Shown here piece by piece: positions 8,444-16,349 of a stretch of 64,000 bases of DNA (position 1 is its first letter; every line of letters begins with the position of its first letter). Under the pieces are notes generated by a model, which searched no databases, was not told the origin of the DNA, and was given only the letters and a program-made list of their open reading frames with translations. This stretch comes from Henriciella pelagia (GTDB taxonomy: Bacteria; Pseudomonadota; Alphaproteobacteria; Caulobacterales; Hyphomonadaceae): assembly GCF_002088945.1 (NCBI RefSeq), contig NZ_NCSU01000008.1:1-64000 (forward strand), in the 5' to 3' direction. The position numbers and the translations under genes are program-made.

Positions 8444-8650
8444 AGTGGAGGATTGTGGGTCACTTGGCCCGATGTACAGCAATAGGGATGAAGGCCATGT
8501 ACCAATTTTCAGAACGGCGAGCCGCCCAAGGTAGGGCGCGGGCAAAAGATTGTTCATGTTTTGTTCTTTGTTTGCGAGGGGCATTGCGCTGGGCTTTCAA
8601 TCGCTCTAAAATTGAGATTGCCGGAGGCGTTAAAGTAAGCATCGCTCGCG

Positions 8651-8770
8651 ATTGGGTTCTCACCGAATCTGAGAGGTGGCAAACTGCAAGTCCTTCGGCC
8701 GCACAGCCCAGGCGCAAGTCCGTGACATTCGACGATGTCGTTTGTTGGATCAGCGATCTTGGGTTGTTGA
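8651..8770 (+). repeat. 120-bp direct repeat, copy B
   Basis: Second copy of the element at 8324-8443, about 97 percent identical. It ends 49 bases before the reverse transcriptase start codon. The 207 bases between the copies are unique in the window. Confidence 0.9.
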
Positions 8771-8819
8771 GGCCTCACCTTACCTTGGCGCTGTACGCAA
8801 TTCCCGCTGACCGGTAAGC

Positions 8820-10016
8820 ATGAACGCGCTCCATCAACTTTATTCAAAGAAGAATTTGGCCAACGCGTGGGATGAACACAAAAGTTCCTTCTCCAGAAGT
8901 ACATTGGCAGGCGTGGATGGTGTCTCTCGAGCTGACTTTGCAAATTCCATCGGTCAGCAAATCGAGGATATTTCGGATAGAATTCGATATGGCGCTTATA
9001 GCTTCCAAAAGCTGCGCCCGATTGCGATCCCAAAAAGCGACGGCAATATCCGACTGATCAACGTTCCTACAATTCGCGACCGGTTCGTCCAAAAAGTTTT
9101 GGTGCGCTTCTTGGCAGAAAAGTATGGAAAACAATGGCAGACGCCGAGAAGTTTTAGCTCCTTGCAAGGTACAGGAGATGGGGTTCAAAGCTCGCTGAAA
9201 GTGATCAAGCGCGCCATTAACAAGAGTGACTTTGTAGTGCGCGCAGATCTATCGAAGTATTTCGATACAATCGATCGGTCAGCCATGAACGCTGTAATCA
9301 AGAAGCGGGTTCGATTCAGATCGTTACATCCACTCATGTTCGCCGCTGTTAGGTGCGAAACAGCCCAACGTTCAATTGACGAGAAGGCGATTTTCCAAAA
9401 GGCAGGGCTCAGCAAAGGCACGGGCATTCGTCAGGGAATGCCGTTGTCTCCGATGTTCGCATTTTTGTTTCTGATGGACTTAGATACGAAAGTCGTTGGT
9501 GGATTTCATCGTTATGTGGACGACATGTTGTTCTTCGGTCCGAAGAAGACTGAAGTCCTCAAGAGCTTTGATAGTTACAGGGAAGCGGTCGTTGCGAGAG
9601 GCTTAACGGTCCACGAAATGGGGCAACCGCCGGAAAAGCCAAAAACATTGCTTGTCGGACCACATGAGAACTTTGAGTTTTTAGGAGTTCAGCTGGTTCG
9701 TTCAACAGACGGCCCAATAGTTTTCCGCATTCCCGCTTCGTCAAAAGTCAGGATTGAAAGATCGGTCATAGAGTCCTGTAACTTCGATTTCGACAATCGG
9801 CGCAATCAGAAGAACTGGATTCTTATCTCGGCGAACAAGGCAAACAATCTCATCCGGAACTATCGCGGAGCATACGGCTTCTGTGAGGATTGGGATACAT
9901 TCAACACTACACTGAGGCAGCTTCAACTAAATATGTGTCGCCGGATAGTTTCTGAAATGTCTAAAATCGAAAAGCAGGGTGGCGCCGAAATTCTAATGCG
10001 GGCCTTTGGTTGCTGA
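8820..10016 (+). CDS. Stand-alone reverse transcriptase, candidate anti-phage DRT/retron-type system
   Basis: A 398-residue RT with the palm motifs in order: RPIAIPKSDGNIRLINVP (66-83) and DRFVQKVL, the first catalytic aspartate in RADLSKYFDTID (141-152), GIRQGMPLSP (202-211), the YVDD box (232-235) in HRYVDDMLFFG, and the late FEFLGVQL. A short C-terminal thumb follows; there is no maturase, endonuclease, integrase or effector domain, and no group II intron boundaries were noticed. YVDD and RQG are unlike canonical retron (YADD) and DGR enzymes, so it fits best among unclassified/defence RTs. Composition is AT-rich compared with neighbours, and the gene is inserted between the paralogous hypothetical gene and the lipocalin. 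Confidence 0.85.
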   Translation: MNALHQLYSKKNLANAWDEHKSSFSRSTLAGVDGVSRADFANSIGQQIEDISDRIRYGAYSFQKLRPIAIPKSDGNIRLINVPTIRDRFVQKVLVRFLAEKYGKQWQTPRSFSSLQGTGDGVQSSLKVIKRAINKSDFVVRADLSKYFDTIDRSAMNAVIKKRVRFRSLHPLMFAAVRCETAQRSIDEKAIFQKAGLSKGTGIRQGMPLSPMFAFLFLMDLDTKVVGGFHRYVDDMLFFGPKKTEVLKSFDSYREAVVARGLTVHEMGQPPEKPKTLLVGPHENFEFLGVQLVRSTDGPIVFRIPASSKVRIERSVIESCNFDFDNRRNQKNWILISANKANNLIRNYRGAYGFCEDWDTFNTTLRQLQLNMCRRIVSEMSKIEKQGGAEILMRAFGC

Positions 10017-10032
10017 GAAAATCTCCGCAGTG

Positions 10033-10068
10033 CGCCCTCGTCCTTCGACTTCGCTCAGGATGAGGGCG
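10033..10068. repeat. Dispersed TTCGACTTCGCTCA repeat, hairpin form
   Basis: GCCCTCGTCC and GGATGAGGGC arms around the core TTCGACTTCGCTCA. The copy at 37513-37549 is nearly identical. It lies 16 bases after the RT stop and before the convergent lipocalin stop, so it may act as a transcription stop. Confidence 0.7.
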
Positions 10069-10085
10069 TCAAGGATCGAAGCTAG

Positions 10086-10628
10086 TCACCCCGCAAACAT
10101 TAGCGGGTCGGTCTCGTACCCCAACTCCTCGGCGCGCAGTTTGATCTTTTCGATGAGGGCTTCGCCGGGGTTCTTCTCGCGGGCGAGGATCCAGAGGTAT
10201 TTGCCGTCGGGGGAGCCGACGAGGGCGGCTGAATAATCTGGTTCGAGGTGGAGGATCCAGTAATCGCCGGAGGCGAACGGGACCCATTCCGGGGCGAACT
10301 TCACTTTGAGTTTTGAATTGTTCGAACCCTCGACCGGGGTCGCGACGCCTTCGGCGCGGTTCGTCTCGCCTGTGTCTTCGAGGGTGCAGCTATTGATAAC
10401 GGAGACCTTGCCATCCTCCCGGATCGAGTATTCGGCGGTGGTGTTGGTGCAGCCTTCCTCGAAACGGTTCGGATAGCGCGCAATCTCATGCCAGAGGCCG
10501 GTATATTTCTCGAGATCGACACTGGCGACCGTGGGCGGCGGGGCGGTTTCTGCGCGGTAATCCGGCTGGCTGGAACAGGCAGACAGGGCGGCGGCCGTTG
10601 CGGCGGCGAGCGTGAAGGCGCGGATCAT
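10086..10628 (-). CDS. Lipocalin family lipoprotein (Blc-like)
   Basis: A 180-residue outer-membrane lipocalin. The signal peptide ends in the lipobox LSAC (Cys18). The lipocalin signature GLWHEIARYPNRFEEGC follows, then the strand VSVINSCTLEDTG and the C-terminal YLWILAREKNPGEALIEKI that caps the barrel. Bacterial Blc proteins bind lysophospholipids or fatty acids and act in envelope maintenance. The ATG at 10628 is preferred over 10640 because a GGAG lies six bases upstream. A degraded paralogue is at 3019. It is the right flank of the RT locus. Confidence 0.88.
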   Translation of the reverse strand: MIRAFTLAAATAAALSACSSQPDYRAETAPPPTVASVDLEKYTGLWHEIARYPNRFEEGCTNTTAEYSIREDGKVSVINSCTLEDTGETNRAEGVATPVEGSNNSKLKVKFAPEWVPFASGDYWILHLEPDYSAALVGSPDGKYLWILAREKNPGEALIEKIKLRAEELGYETDPLMFAG

Positions 10629-10722
10629 CGGGGGCTCCATGGCGGGGATTGGGGCAGAGGCAGGGGTCTAATGCATGGAAGGCGATATGGTCTTCACGGC
10701 GCGGCCGGCAAATGACGGGCAG

Positions 10723-10755
10723 AAAAAAGGCGGCGCTCTTCTGAACGCCGCCTTT
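10723..10755 (-). terminator. Rho-independent terminator of phoX
   Basis: Inverted arms AAAGGCGGCG and CGCCGCCTTT around a ten-base loop; read on the minus strand the hairpin is followed by a run of six T. It lies 36 bases beyond the phoX stop codon and is correctly oriented for it. Confidence 0.85.
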
Positions 10756-10790
10756 CGCGAAGTGGCCGGGGGGGAGGGCCTGAAGGGCGA

Positions 10791-12719
10791 TCAGGAACCG
10801 ACCACACCGTTATCCTTGCGCGTGATGATGAGGGTCGCATCGCGCGGGATCGTTGTGCCGTTGAAGGGCGCGGGGAAGCTGGTCAGGGCCGGATTGCCAT
10901 CGCCCGGATGCTGGACGTTGACGAAAGCGGTCCTGTAGTCCGGCGTGTGGGCCCAGCCGGTCAGCTCGTCATTGCGCACACCGACGAGGAGGCGGCGCGG
11001 CTTCGGGTCATCCTCGCTGGTGTCGAGCACGACGACCTGGTCCTGCAGGCCGTCAGGCTGTCCGCCATCGGTGCCGATGAAGAGACGGCCTTCCGGGTCG
11101 ACAAAGGCGGCGTCGGGATCGGTGAAGACGCCGGGCGTGCCGCGGGTCGAAGAAGCGAGGAGGAAGATCTCCCAGGTGAAGCTGTCACCGAGGAAGTCAT
11201 CTGTATCCTTCGTCCGGATGATGTGCCCGTCGCTGTTCGGGGCTTGCGGGTTTGCAGCATTTGGCGCGGTGCGCCCGGAATTGTTGGTCAGCGTCCAGAA
11301 GACCGAGCCGTCGCGGGCGACCGTGGTCCATTCCGGGCGGTCCATCGGCGTAGCGCCGACAATGTCTGCGGCAAGGCGTGTGTTGACCAGCAGCTCCGCC
11401 TGGCTCGCAAAGTGTCCGGCAAGGGCCGGATTGTCGATCGAGAGCTCAAGCCACTCGCCGGTGAAGTCGCTATTGAAGCGGGCGACATAGAGTGTGCCGT
11501 GGTCGAGCGGGCTTTCGCCGTCTGCGATGGCCTGTTTCCAGGATTTGTCGGAGACGTATCTGTAGCAATAATCGTCCGCCTGGTCGTCGCCCATATAAGC
11601 GGCGATACGGCCATTGCGGCACTCGCCAATGGCGATGGCTTCATGCTTGAAGCGGCCGAGGGCGGTGCGTTTCACCGGCATCTGCGTGGCATCGTAGGGG
11701 TCGATCTCGACGATCCAGCCGAAGCGGTTGCACTCATTGGCATAGTCTTCGTCGCCAAGGTCGAAACGCTTGTCGAAGCTGTGCCAGTCATAGCCGAAGC
11801 CGCCCGCTGCAAAGCCGTAGCGGGCCTGCGAGGCGCTGGGGGACCAGGCCGGATTATTGGTGCCGAAATAGCCGTTGAAGTTTTCTTCGCAGGTGAGGTA
11901 AGTGCCCCAGGGCGTCGCGCCGGACCCGCAATTGTTGATCGTGCCGAGCGGGATGTTGCCGGCCGGATTGTCGAGATATTCGGAGCCTGCGACCGGGCCG
12001 GAGAAGGCCATCGGCGTGTTGGCGGTGATGCGGCGGGTATTCGGGCTGGCGACAACTTCCCAGGAGCGGTAGCGCTTCTCGATGGCGATGACGGAAACGC
12101 CCATGACGTTCTGCATCAGGCGGACATCGGTGAGGGAGGTCGGGGACGGCTTGCCGAGCACGTGCTGGTTGCCGCCATACTCATGGTTCACGGCGAGCAT
12201 GCCCTTATGGCACGAGCTGCCCTTGCCATATTTGTGATGGGCCGAGCGCTCCGGAAAGAAATGCATGCCGTCATGGCCGATACCGACCTGGAGGGCGGCT
12301 TCTTCCGGGGTCGGGCGGGTCGAAGGGTCGCCGGCATATTCGGCGACAACGCCCGGCTCAATGGGCGTGCCCCACGGGATGAAGGCCTGGTATTCATAGT
12401 CGCTGGAAATGGTCGGCATGGACTGGTCGGCCGTGGCCTGCGCGATGGTGACGTCTTCAAAGTCGATCAGCTTGTCGCGGCGGCCATGGCCCTTGCCGCG
12501 GCGATCATCATCATCCTTCCTGCCCTTGTGGGCATGCGCCATGGACGGCGCGAGGAAGCCTGCTGCGGCGCCGAGAAGGCCGCCGCGAAGCACATGGCGG
12601 CGTGACGATGACACGGCGGACAACACGTCTGAGAACCGGCGGTTGCCGGACGGGTTGGAGCCGTAATTCTCGCTATCGTCGAATGCGGCACCAGGTTTCT
12701 GAATGGTCGAATCTGCCAT
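10791..12719 (-). CDS. phoX: PhoX family alkaline phosphatase, Tat-exported
   Basis: A 642-residue protein of the PhoX (DUF839) family, the Ca/Fe-dependent phosphatases that release phosphate from organic esters outside the cytoplasm. The N-terminus has a twin-arginine signal SSRRHVLRGG, hydrophobic region and a cleavage-like site AHAHKG. Further family segments include MLAVNHEYGG, YLTCEENFNGYFG, GRFKHEAIAI and EGRLFIGTDGG. The ATG at 12719 has a GGGGAG box seven bases upstream; the frame upstream to 12773 overlaps the Pho box and is not used. A Pho box precedes it and a terminator follows, so it is monocistronic and probably induced by phosphate starvation. Confidence 0.92.
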   Translation of the reverse strand: MADSTIQKPGAAFDDSENYGSNPSGNRRFSDVLSAVSSSRRHVLRGGLLGAAAGFLAPSMAHAHKGRKDDDDRRGKGHGRRDKLIDFEDVTIAQATADQSMPTISSDYEYQAFIPWGTPIEPGVVAEYAGDPSTRPTPEEAALQVGIGHDGMHFFPERSAHHKYGKGSSCHKGMLAVNHEYGGNQHVLGKPSPTSLTDVRLMQNVMGVSVIAIEKRYRSWEVVASPNTRRITANTPMAFSGPVAGSEYLDNPAGNIPLGTINNCGSGATPWGTYLTCEENFNGYFGTNNPAWSPSASQARYGFAAGGFGYDWHSFDKRFDLGDEDYANECNRFGWIVEIDPYDATQMPVKRTALGRFKHEAIAIGECRNGRIAAYMGDDQADDYCYRYVSDKSWKQAIADGESPLDHGTLYVARFNSDFTGEWLELSIDNPALAGHFASQAELLVNTRLAADIVGATPMDRPEWTTVARDGSVFWTLTNNSGRTAPNAANPQAPNSDGHIIRTKDTDDFLGDSFTWEIFLLASSTRGTPGVFTDPDAAFVDPEGRLFIGTDGGQPDGLQDQVVVLDTSEDDPKPRRLLVGVRNDELTGWAHTPDYRTAFVNVQHPGDGNPALTSFPAPFNGTTIPRDATLIITRKDNGVVGS

Positions 12720-12761
12720 AGGTCGCTCCCCTGTTAGGCGAGGGGCGACTAGCATTTCCGT

Positions 12762-12779
12762 GTGACGGATCATTGACGG
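12762..12779 (-). promoter_or_regulatory. Pho box upstream of phoX
   Basis: On the minus strand: CCGTCAA, four bases (TGAT), CCGTCAC. Two seven-base half-sites with an 11-base period match the PhoB direct-repeat layout (consensus CTGTCAT). It lies 43 bases before the phoX ATG. Confidence 0.65.
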
Positions 12780-12905
12780 GACACAAAGATGAACGAATTG
12801 AAATTATGTAACAATTTCAACGCACTTCTGTGTCGGATTCGTGTATATTCTGGGCCGGAAGTATTCGTGGGTGGGCGCCGGGCGGGATGGTCTGGCGCTG
12901 GTCTC

Positions 12906-13268
12906 TCACGGCGTGCTGGCAAGCCCCTGGCGTTGCTTCAGTTTGTGGCCAACTTCGACGATCGCCTCCAGCGCCGGGATGAGCTCTCGGCCGAGATCTG
13001 TCAGGCTGTATTCGACAGAGGGCGGCGAGGTGGGCATGACATTGCGGATGAGGACGCCGCGCGCCTCAAGCTCCTGCAGCCGGGTGGAGAGGACCTTGGC
13101 CGAGACAGGCGGGACGTCGGCGCGCAGTTCGCTGAACCGACGGGCACCTGCCCGCAGGCTCCAGATGACGTTCGGCGCCCACGCCCCTGAAATCACGGCC
13201 ATGCACTGGGTAAGGGAGCACGGGCCGGGCAGGGGGGCACCTTTGTTCTTGCGCATGGGAAGGGGCAT
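12906..13268 (-). CDS. HxlR family transcriptional regulator
   Basis: A 120-residue winged-helix protein with the HxlR layout: Cys in PGPCSLTQCMAVI near residue 16, SGAWAPNVIWSL, RRFSELRADVPPVSAKVLSTRLQELEARGVL and the wing ending YSLTDLGREL. HxlR proteins sense reactive electrophiles, often through a conserved Cys. It is divergent from a glutathione transferase cluster with a 127-bp palindrome-containing gap, so it probably controls that cluster. Start may also be the ATG four codons inside (MRKNK). Confidence 0.88.
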   Translation of the reverse strand: MPLPMRKNKGAPLPGPCSLTQCMAVISGAWAPNVIWSLRAGARRFSELRADVPPVSAKVLSTRLQELEARGVLIRNVMPTSPPSVEYSLTDLGRELIPALEAIVEVGHKLKQRQGLASTP

Positions 13269-13273
13269 GTCGT

Positions 13274-13330
13274 GAAACCTGGTTTCTCCGGGGTAACCCG
13301 TTTCCGTTGGTTACCATTAGAAACCAGGTT
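13274..13330. promoter_or_regulatory. Repeated palindrome in hxlR/gst divergent promoter
   Basis: GAAACCTGGTTTC (13274-13286) is a near-perfect palindrome and its half recurs as GAAACCAGGTT (13320-13330). Between them lie GGGTAACCC and GGTTACC. A regulator site in the gap between the divergent hxlR-type and gst genes is the obvious interpretation. Confidence 0.5.
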
Positions 13331-13395
13331 GTCAATGGAAACTGCTGCCGCCATGTCTTCGGTCCCTTACACCTGACCAGGAAGGACCCCTCCCC

Positions 13396-13986
13396 ATGAA
13401 GCTCTATTACATGCCGGGCGCATGCTCGATGTCGTCGCACATCATTCTCAACGAAATCGGCGCGGACGCGGCGCTGGAGAAGGCCGATACCAAGAATGGC
13501 GTGACGGCCAGCGGCGAGGATTACAGCAAGATCAATCCGCGCGGCTATGTGCCGGCGCTGAAGCTCGATAGTGGCGATGTGCTGACCGAAAATATCGCCA
13601 TCCTGACCTATCTCGGCGAAGGCCATGAGACCTTGCTGCCATCCTCCGGTCTTGCCCGCGCGCGGGTCATCGAGATGCTGTCCTTCCTCGGCAGTGAGCT
13701 GCACAAGGCGTTCGGGCCATTCTTTCGTGGTTCAGCCGGTGATGCGGACAAGGAGACGCTGAACACCAAGCTGTCGCAGCTTGAAGCCTGGCTGGGCGAC
13801 AGGGCCTATCTCACGGGCGTGGATTTCACCGTGGCCGACGCCTATGCCTTCGTGATCCTCAACTGGACCGGCTTTATCAAGCAGCCGCTCGATGCCTGGC
13901 CGAAGCTGATGGCGTATCATGCGAAAATCGGTGCGCGGCCATCGGTCATCAAGGCGCTGCGGGCCGAGGGGCTTGTGCCGGCATGA
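13396..13986 (+). CDS. Glutathione S-transferase, beta-like
   Basis: A 196-residue two-domain GST. The thioredoxin-like domain opens with KLYYMPGACSMSSHI (Cys10 and Ser neighbours as in bacterial beta GSTs) and has the glutathione-binding NPRGYVPAL and TENIAIL segments. The helical domain carries FTVADAYAFVILNW. Such enzymes conjugate or reduce electrophiles in the cytosol. First of four close or overlapping genes, divergent from a HxlR regulator, suggesting an electrophile-inducible detoxification operon. Confidence 0.92.
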   Translation: MKLYYMPGACSMSSHIILNEIGADAALEKADTKNGVTASGEDYSKINPRGYVPALKLDSGDVLTENIAILTYLGEGHETLLPSSGLARARVIEMLSFLGSELHKAFGPFFRGSAGDADKETLNTKLSQLEAWLGDRAYLTGVDFTVADAYAFVILNWTGFIKQPLDAWPKLMAYHAKIGARPSVIKALRAEGLVPA

Positions 13987-14354
13987 GCGCTCTCGCCGAC
14001 ATCGAACAGGTCCTGCAGGACTATTTCGACGGGCTTTATCATTGCGATACTGACCGGCTTGCGCGGGTGTTTCACCCACGCGCCATCTACGCCACGGCGG
14101 ATGATGGCGAAGCGCTGCTCCACCGTACGATGGAAGAGTATTTCCCGGTCGTGGACGCGCGGGAATCGCCCGCGAGTCGCAATGAAACCCGGCGGGACAG
14201 TATTGATGCCATCGATCTTGCCGGAGCCAATACGGCCCATGCGCGGGTGCGCTGCTCCATCGGGGCGCGTGACTTCACCGACTTCCTGAGCCTCGTGCGC
14301 ACAGATGGGCGCTGGCAGATCATCTCCAAGGTCTTCGAGATCAGACCGAACTGA
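13983..14354 (+). CDS. NTF2-like (SnoaL/lumazine-binding-like) protein
   Basis: A 123-residue cone-fold protein: IEQVLQDYFDGLYHCDTDRLARVFHP at the start is the typical first helix and turn, and the last strand is FLSLVRTDGRWQIISKVF. Members are small-molecule binding or isomerase-like; the ligand is unknown. It overlaps the gst stop by four bases, so it is co-translated with it. Confidence 0.85.
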   Translation: MSALADIEQVLQDYFDGLYHCDTDRLARVFHPRAIYATADDGEALLHRTMEEYFPVVDARESPASRNETRRDSIDAIDLAGANTAHARVRCSIGARDFTDFLSLVRTDGRWQIISKVFEIRPN

Positions 14355-14367
14355 ACAGGAGGGGCCG

Positions 14368-14592
14368 ATGCCCTATGTGAATATCAAGGTGACGCGCGAA
14401 GGCGTCACGGCCGAACAGAAGGCCGAGCTCATCAAGGGCGTCACGGACCTGCTCGTGCGTGTGCTGAACAAGAACCCTCAGACGACACACATCGTGATTG
14501 ATGAGGTGGAGCTGGAGAATTGGGGCTTTGGCGGACTTCCGACGACCGTGCACCGCGCCAATGCGGCGCGAGACGAAGCGACCGGCAGGTGA
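14368..14592 (+). CDS. 4-oxalocrotonate tautomerase family enzyme
   Basis: A 74-residue protein beginning MPYVNIKVTREGVTAEQKAELIKGV (shown here in part): after Met removal Pro1 is the catalytic base of the family, and NKNPQTTHIVIDEVELENW is a typical second half. It catalyses keto-enol tautomerisation of an unidentified substrate. The ATG at 14368 follows AGGAGGGGCCG and gives the invariant Pro1. Part of the gst cluster. Confidence 0.9.
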   Translation: MPYVNIKVTREGVTAEQKAELIKGVTDLLVRVLNKNPQTTHIVIDEVELENWGFGGLPTTVHRANAARDEATGR

Positions 14593-15032
14593 GCAATACG
14601 CTTGCGCTATCAGCGGCGATGTTGCTGGCCGGCTTTGGCATCCCGCTCATGGCTGCGGCGAATGCATCGCTTGGTGCCGCGGTCGGCCCGGCCCAGTCGG
14701 CCATCTTGCTGTTTGGGGCGGCGCTGATCGTCTCGCTCGCCATTGCGGCTGGATGGGGTGGGGTTTCGCCCGATCTCGTCACGCACCCGAAAGCCTGGCT
14801 CGGCGTCGCGGGGCTGGTGGTCGTCTTCTACATCCTATCGATCACGGTCGCGGCACCGCGCATTGGCGTCGGGACGGCAGTGATGCTGGTGCTGATCGGG
14901 CAGCTTGTCTCCGCCGCTCTGGTTGATCATTTCGGATGGTTCGGCGCCATCGAGGTGAAAATCTCAGCGATGCGCCTCGCTGGACTGGCGCTTATGGCGG
15001 TGGGGTTCGTGCTGGCAAGGCGGCCTGGCTGA
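14589..15032 (+). CDS. YdcZ/DUF606-like small membrane transporter
   Basis: A 147-residue protein with five hydrophobic helices, including AGFGIPLMAAANASLGAAVG, VAGLVVVFYILSITVAAPRIG and VGTAVMLVLIGQLVSAAL. This matches half of a DMT exporter as seen in the YdcZ family. A GTG start at 14589 overlaps the tautomerase stop; there is no ATG in a fitting position. Probably exports a compound related to the upstream detoxification enzymes. Confidence 0.8.
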   Translation: MSNTLALSAAMLLAGFGIPLMAAANASLGAAVGPAQSAILLFGAALIVSLAIAAGWGGVSPDLVTHPKAWLGVAGLVVVFYILSITVAAPRIGVGTAVMLVLIGQLVSAALVDHFGWFGAIEVKISAMRLAGLALMAVGFVLARRPG

Positions 15033-15190
15033 CGGCGCGGCAAGGTTTCAGGCGGCAAAGCAGCTGGCGATGGCAAGGGCGGGGAAGGCGAAGGTTTTTC
15101 TGCTTATCCTGCGCGACGGGCGCAGTGCGCCGTTCGTCAATGTGCACAACTCAGGATGAGGATGTGTTGTACAGCCTGGAAAAGGGGCGA

Positions 15191-16234
15191 CTAGTCGATG
15201 TCTTGAAGGCCTGGCAGTGCAAGCGTCTTGGCAGGGTGTTTCGCCGGGCGGGAGCGGATGTCGGTAAAGGCGGGCCTTGAGTTTCGTGGGCGAGTGGCGT
15301 TCAGCTTGCCTGCGGAGACGCTAAGTATGAAGCAGTCCTCGCCAGCAATCCGAGTAACGCACAGACGCCGCCCACGCATAGTCCAGACACCATCCCCAGC
15401 CTTGAATGAACGCTCATTGCCATCCGGTTCCGGCCAGACCGTGGTCGTGAGGAGGGAGCCGTCCTCCTTGAGCTCGATTTCCTCCCAGGAGGGCGGAGAG
15501 GCGTCGGGGGCGTTGAGATAGATGGTGCTGCCTTTGAGGATGTTCAGGAAAACCGCGTCCGGTGCAGGCTTCTGGGCAGCGACGGTCTCAGAGGGAAGCG
15601 GAGGCGGCGAAGACGGTGCTGTGTCTTCTTCGCTTTCAGTGGTGCCGAGGCCTGGCCGTGCCGGGGCAGCGGTCACTTGGGAGACCGGTTTCAGTCGCCA
15701 TATCTTGCCCTTCGAGGAATCGAATTGCTGCATGGCATAAAGCGCTGCCAAGGCCGCATTTGCGCCATCCTTCGGCTTGCATGTGTCGCCGTGGCGGTCA
15801 AAGCCAAGCTCGTCGCGCTGGGCCATTGTGAGCATGTCGCATGCCAGCTCCCGGACTTCGATCATCTTGTCGTCCGGATGGAAGATCAGCCAGTGGAGCG
15901 TGATCTCCGCACCATAGTGAACCATGAGATGACCCAGGTCACGGAACTTGAATATTATTGCAGCGTCACCCTTTGCCCCGGTGGTGACTGGGGTGCCGGA
16001 TGCGTCAGACCTGTGGATGTTGTAGATCGCGATCCTGGCGTCGAGGTCCTGTTCGATAAGGTAATATTCGCCCGCAGCTTCGCGGTAGAGGCCCGAGGGG
16101 AAGGGGGCGACAGGTGCACCATAGGCAAATTGCAGAAAGCCGAGCACCTGCTGGGAGCGCTTCGGCTCAATTTCGAAACAGCCCGTCAGCAGGAGGGCCG
16201 CAGGCAGCAGTAGTGATTTAATCCAGCTTTTCAT
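15191..16234 (-). CDS. Hypothetical lipoprotein
   Basis: A 347-residue protein with a clear lipoprotein signal ending LLLTGC (Cys19). The body has two parts separated by a Pro/Ser/Glu-rich linker (about 200-240). The C-terminal part resembles small beta domains that sense or bind ([27 protein letters not shown]). I do not recognise a family. It is divergent from argB with a 115-bp gap. The start at 16234 is chosen for the signal peptide; the open frame further upstream is not signal-like. Confidence 0.7.
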   Translation of the reverse strand: MKSWIKSLLLPAALLLTGCFEIEPKRSQQVLGFLQFAYGAPVAPFPSGLYREAAGEYYLIEQDLDARIAIYNIHRSDASGTPVTTGAKGDAAIIFKFRDLGHLMVHYGAEITLHWLIFHPDDKMIEVRELACDMLTMAQRDELGFDRHGDTCKPKDGANAALAALYAMQQFDSSKGKIWRLKPVSQVTAAPARPGLGTTESEEDTAPSSPPPLPSETVAAQKPAPDAVFLNILKGSTIYLNAPDASPPSWEEIELKEDGSLLTTTVWPEPDGNERSFKAGDGVWTMRGRRLCVTRIAGEDCFILSVSAGKLNATRPRNSRPAFTDIRSRPAKHPAKTLALPGLQDID

Positions 16235-16349
16235 CGATCCCCCCCTTCCAATGGCGGCATATTGGTCAGACCAGGCGGGGACATCAAGCCGATGGGTCGA
16301 AATTGGCCTGGCTTCCCCCGCTTCGCAAAACCCGCTACACGCCGTCCCC

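Larger units (their letters stand above)
8281..8819 (+). ncRNA. Candidate noncoding RNA region upstream of the reverse transcriptase
   Basis: The 605-bp gap 8215-8819 has no convincing gene and ends at the reverse transcriptase ATG. It holds two 120-bp direct repeats (8324-8443 and 8651-8770), each with a perfect hairpin GACAT/ATGTC around TCGACG (8397-8412 and 8724-8739). A weak sigma70-like promoter may lie at 8281 (TTGACG) and about 8304 (CATTCT). Retrons and several DRT defence systems encode a template RNA directly upstream of their reverse transcriptase, so a structured template RNA is the natural reading. The open frame 8257-8817 crosses both repeats, but the repeat differences are mostly non-synonymous and it resembles no protein. 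Confidence 0.4.

Noticed and set aside
8324-8770. CRISPR array
   Set aside because: Only two copies, 120 bp long, with a 207-bp spacer; no cas genes.
8257-8817. 186-codon frame across both 120-bp repeats as a protein gene
   Set aside because: The repeat differences are mainly amino-acid changing, there is no domain, and the position fits a template RNA better. Kept only as a speculative note.
8820-10016. Group II intron or DGR
   Set aside because: No maturase or endonuclease domain, no template/variable repeats near a target gene, and no intron-like domain V was noticed.
10908-12605. Long plus-strand open frame opposite phoX
   Set aside because: It is a high-GC shadow of phoX; no family-like segments, while the minus-strand protein has a Tat signal and PhoX motifs.
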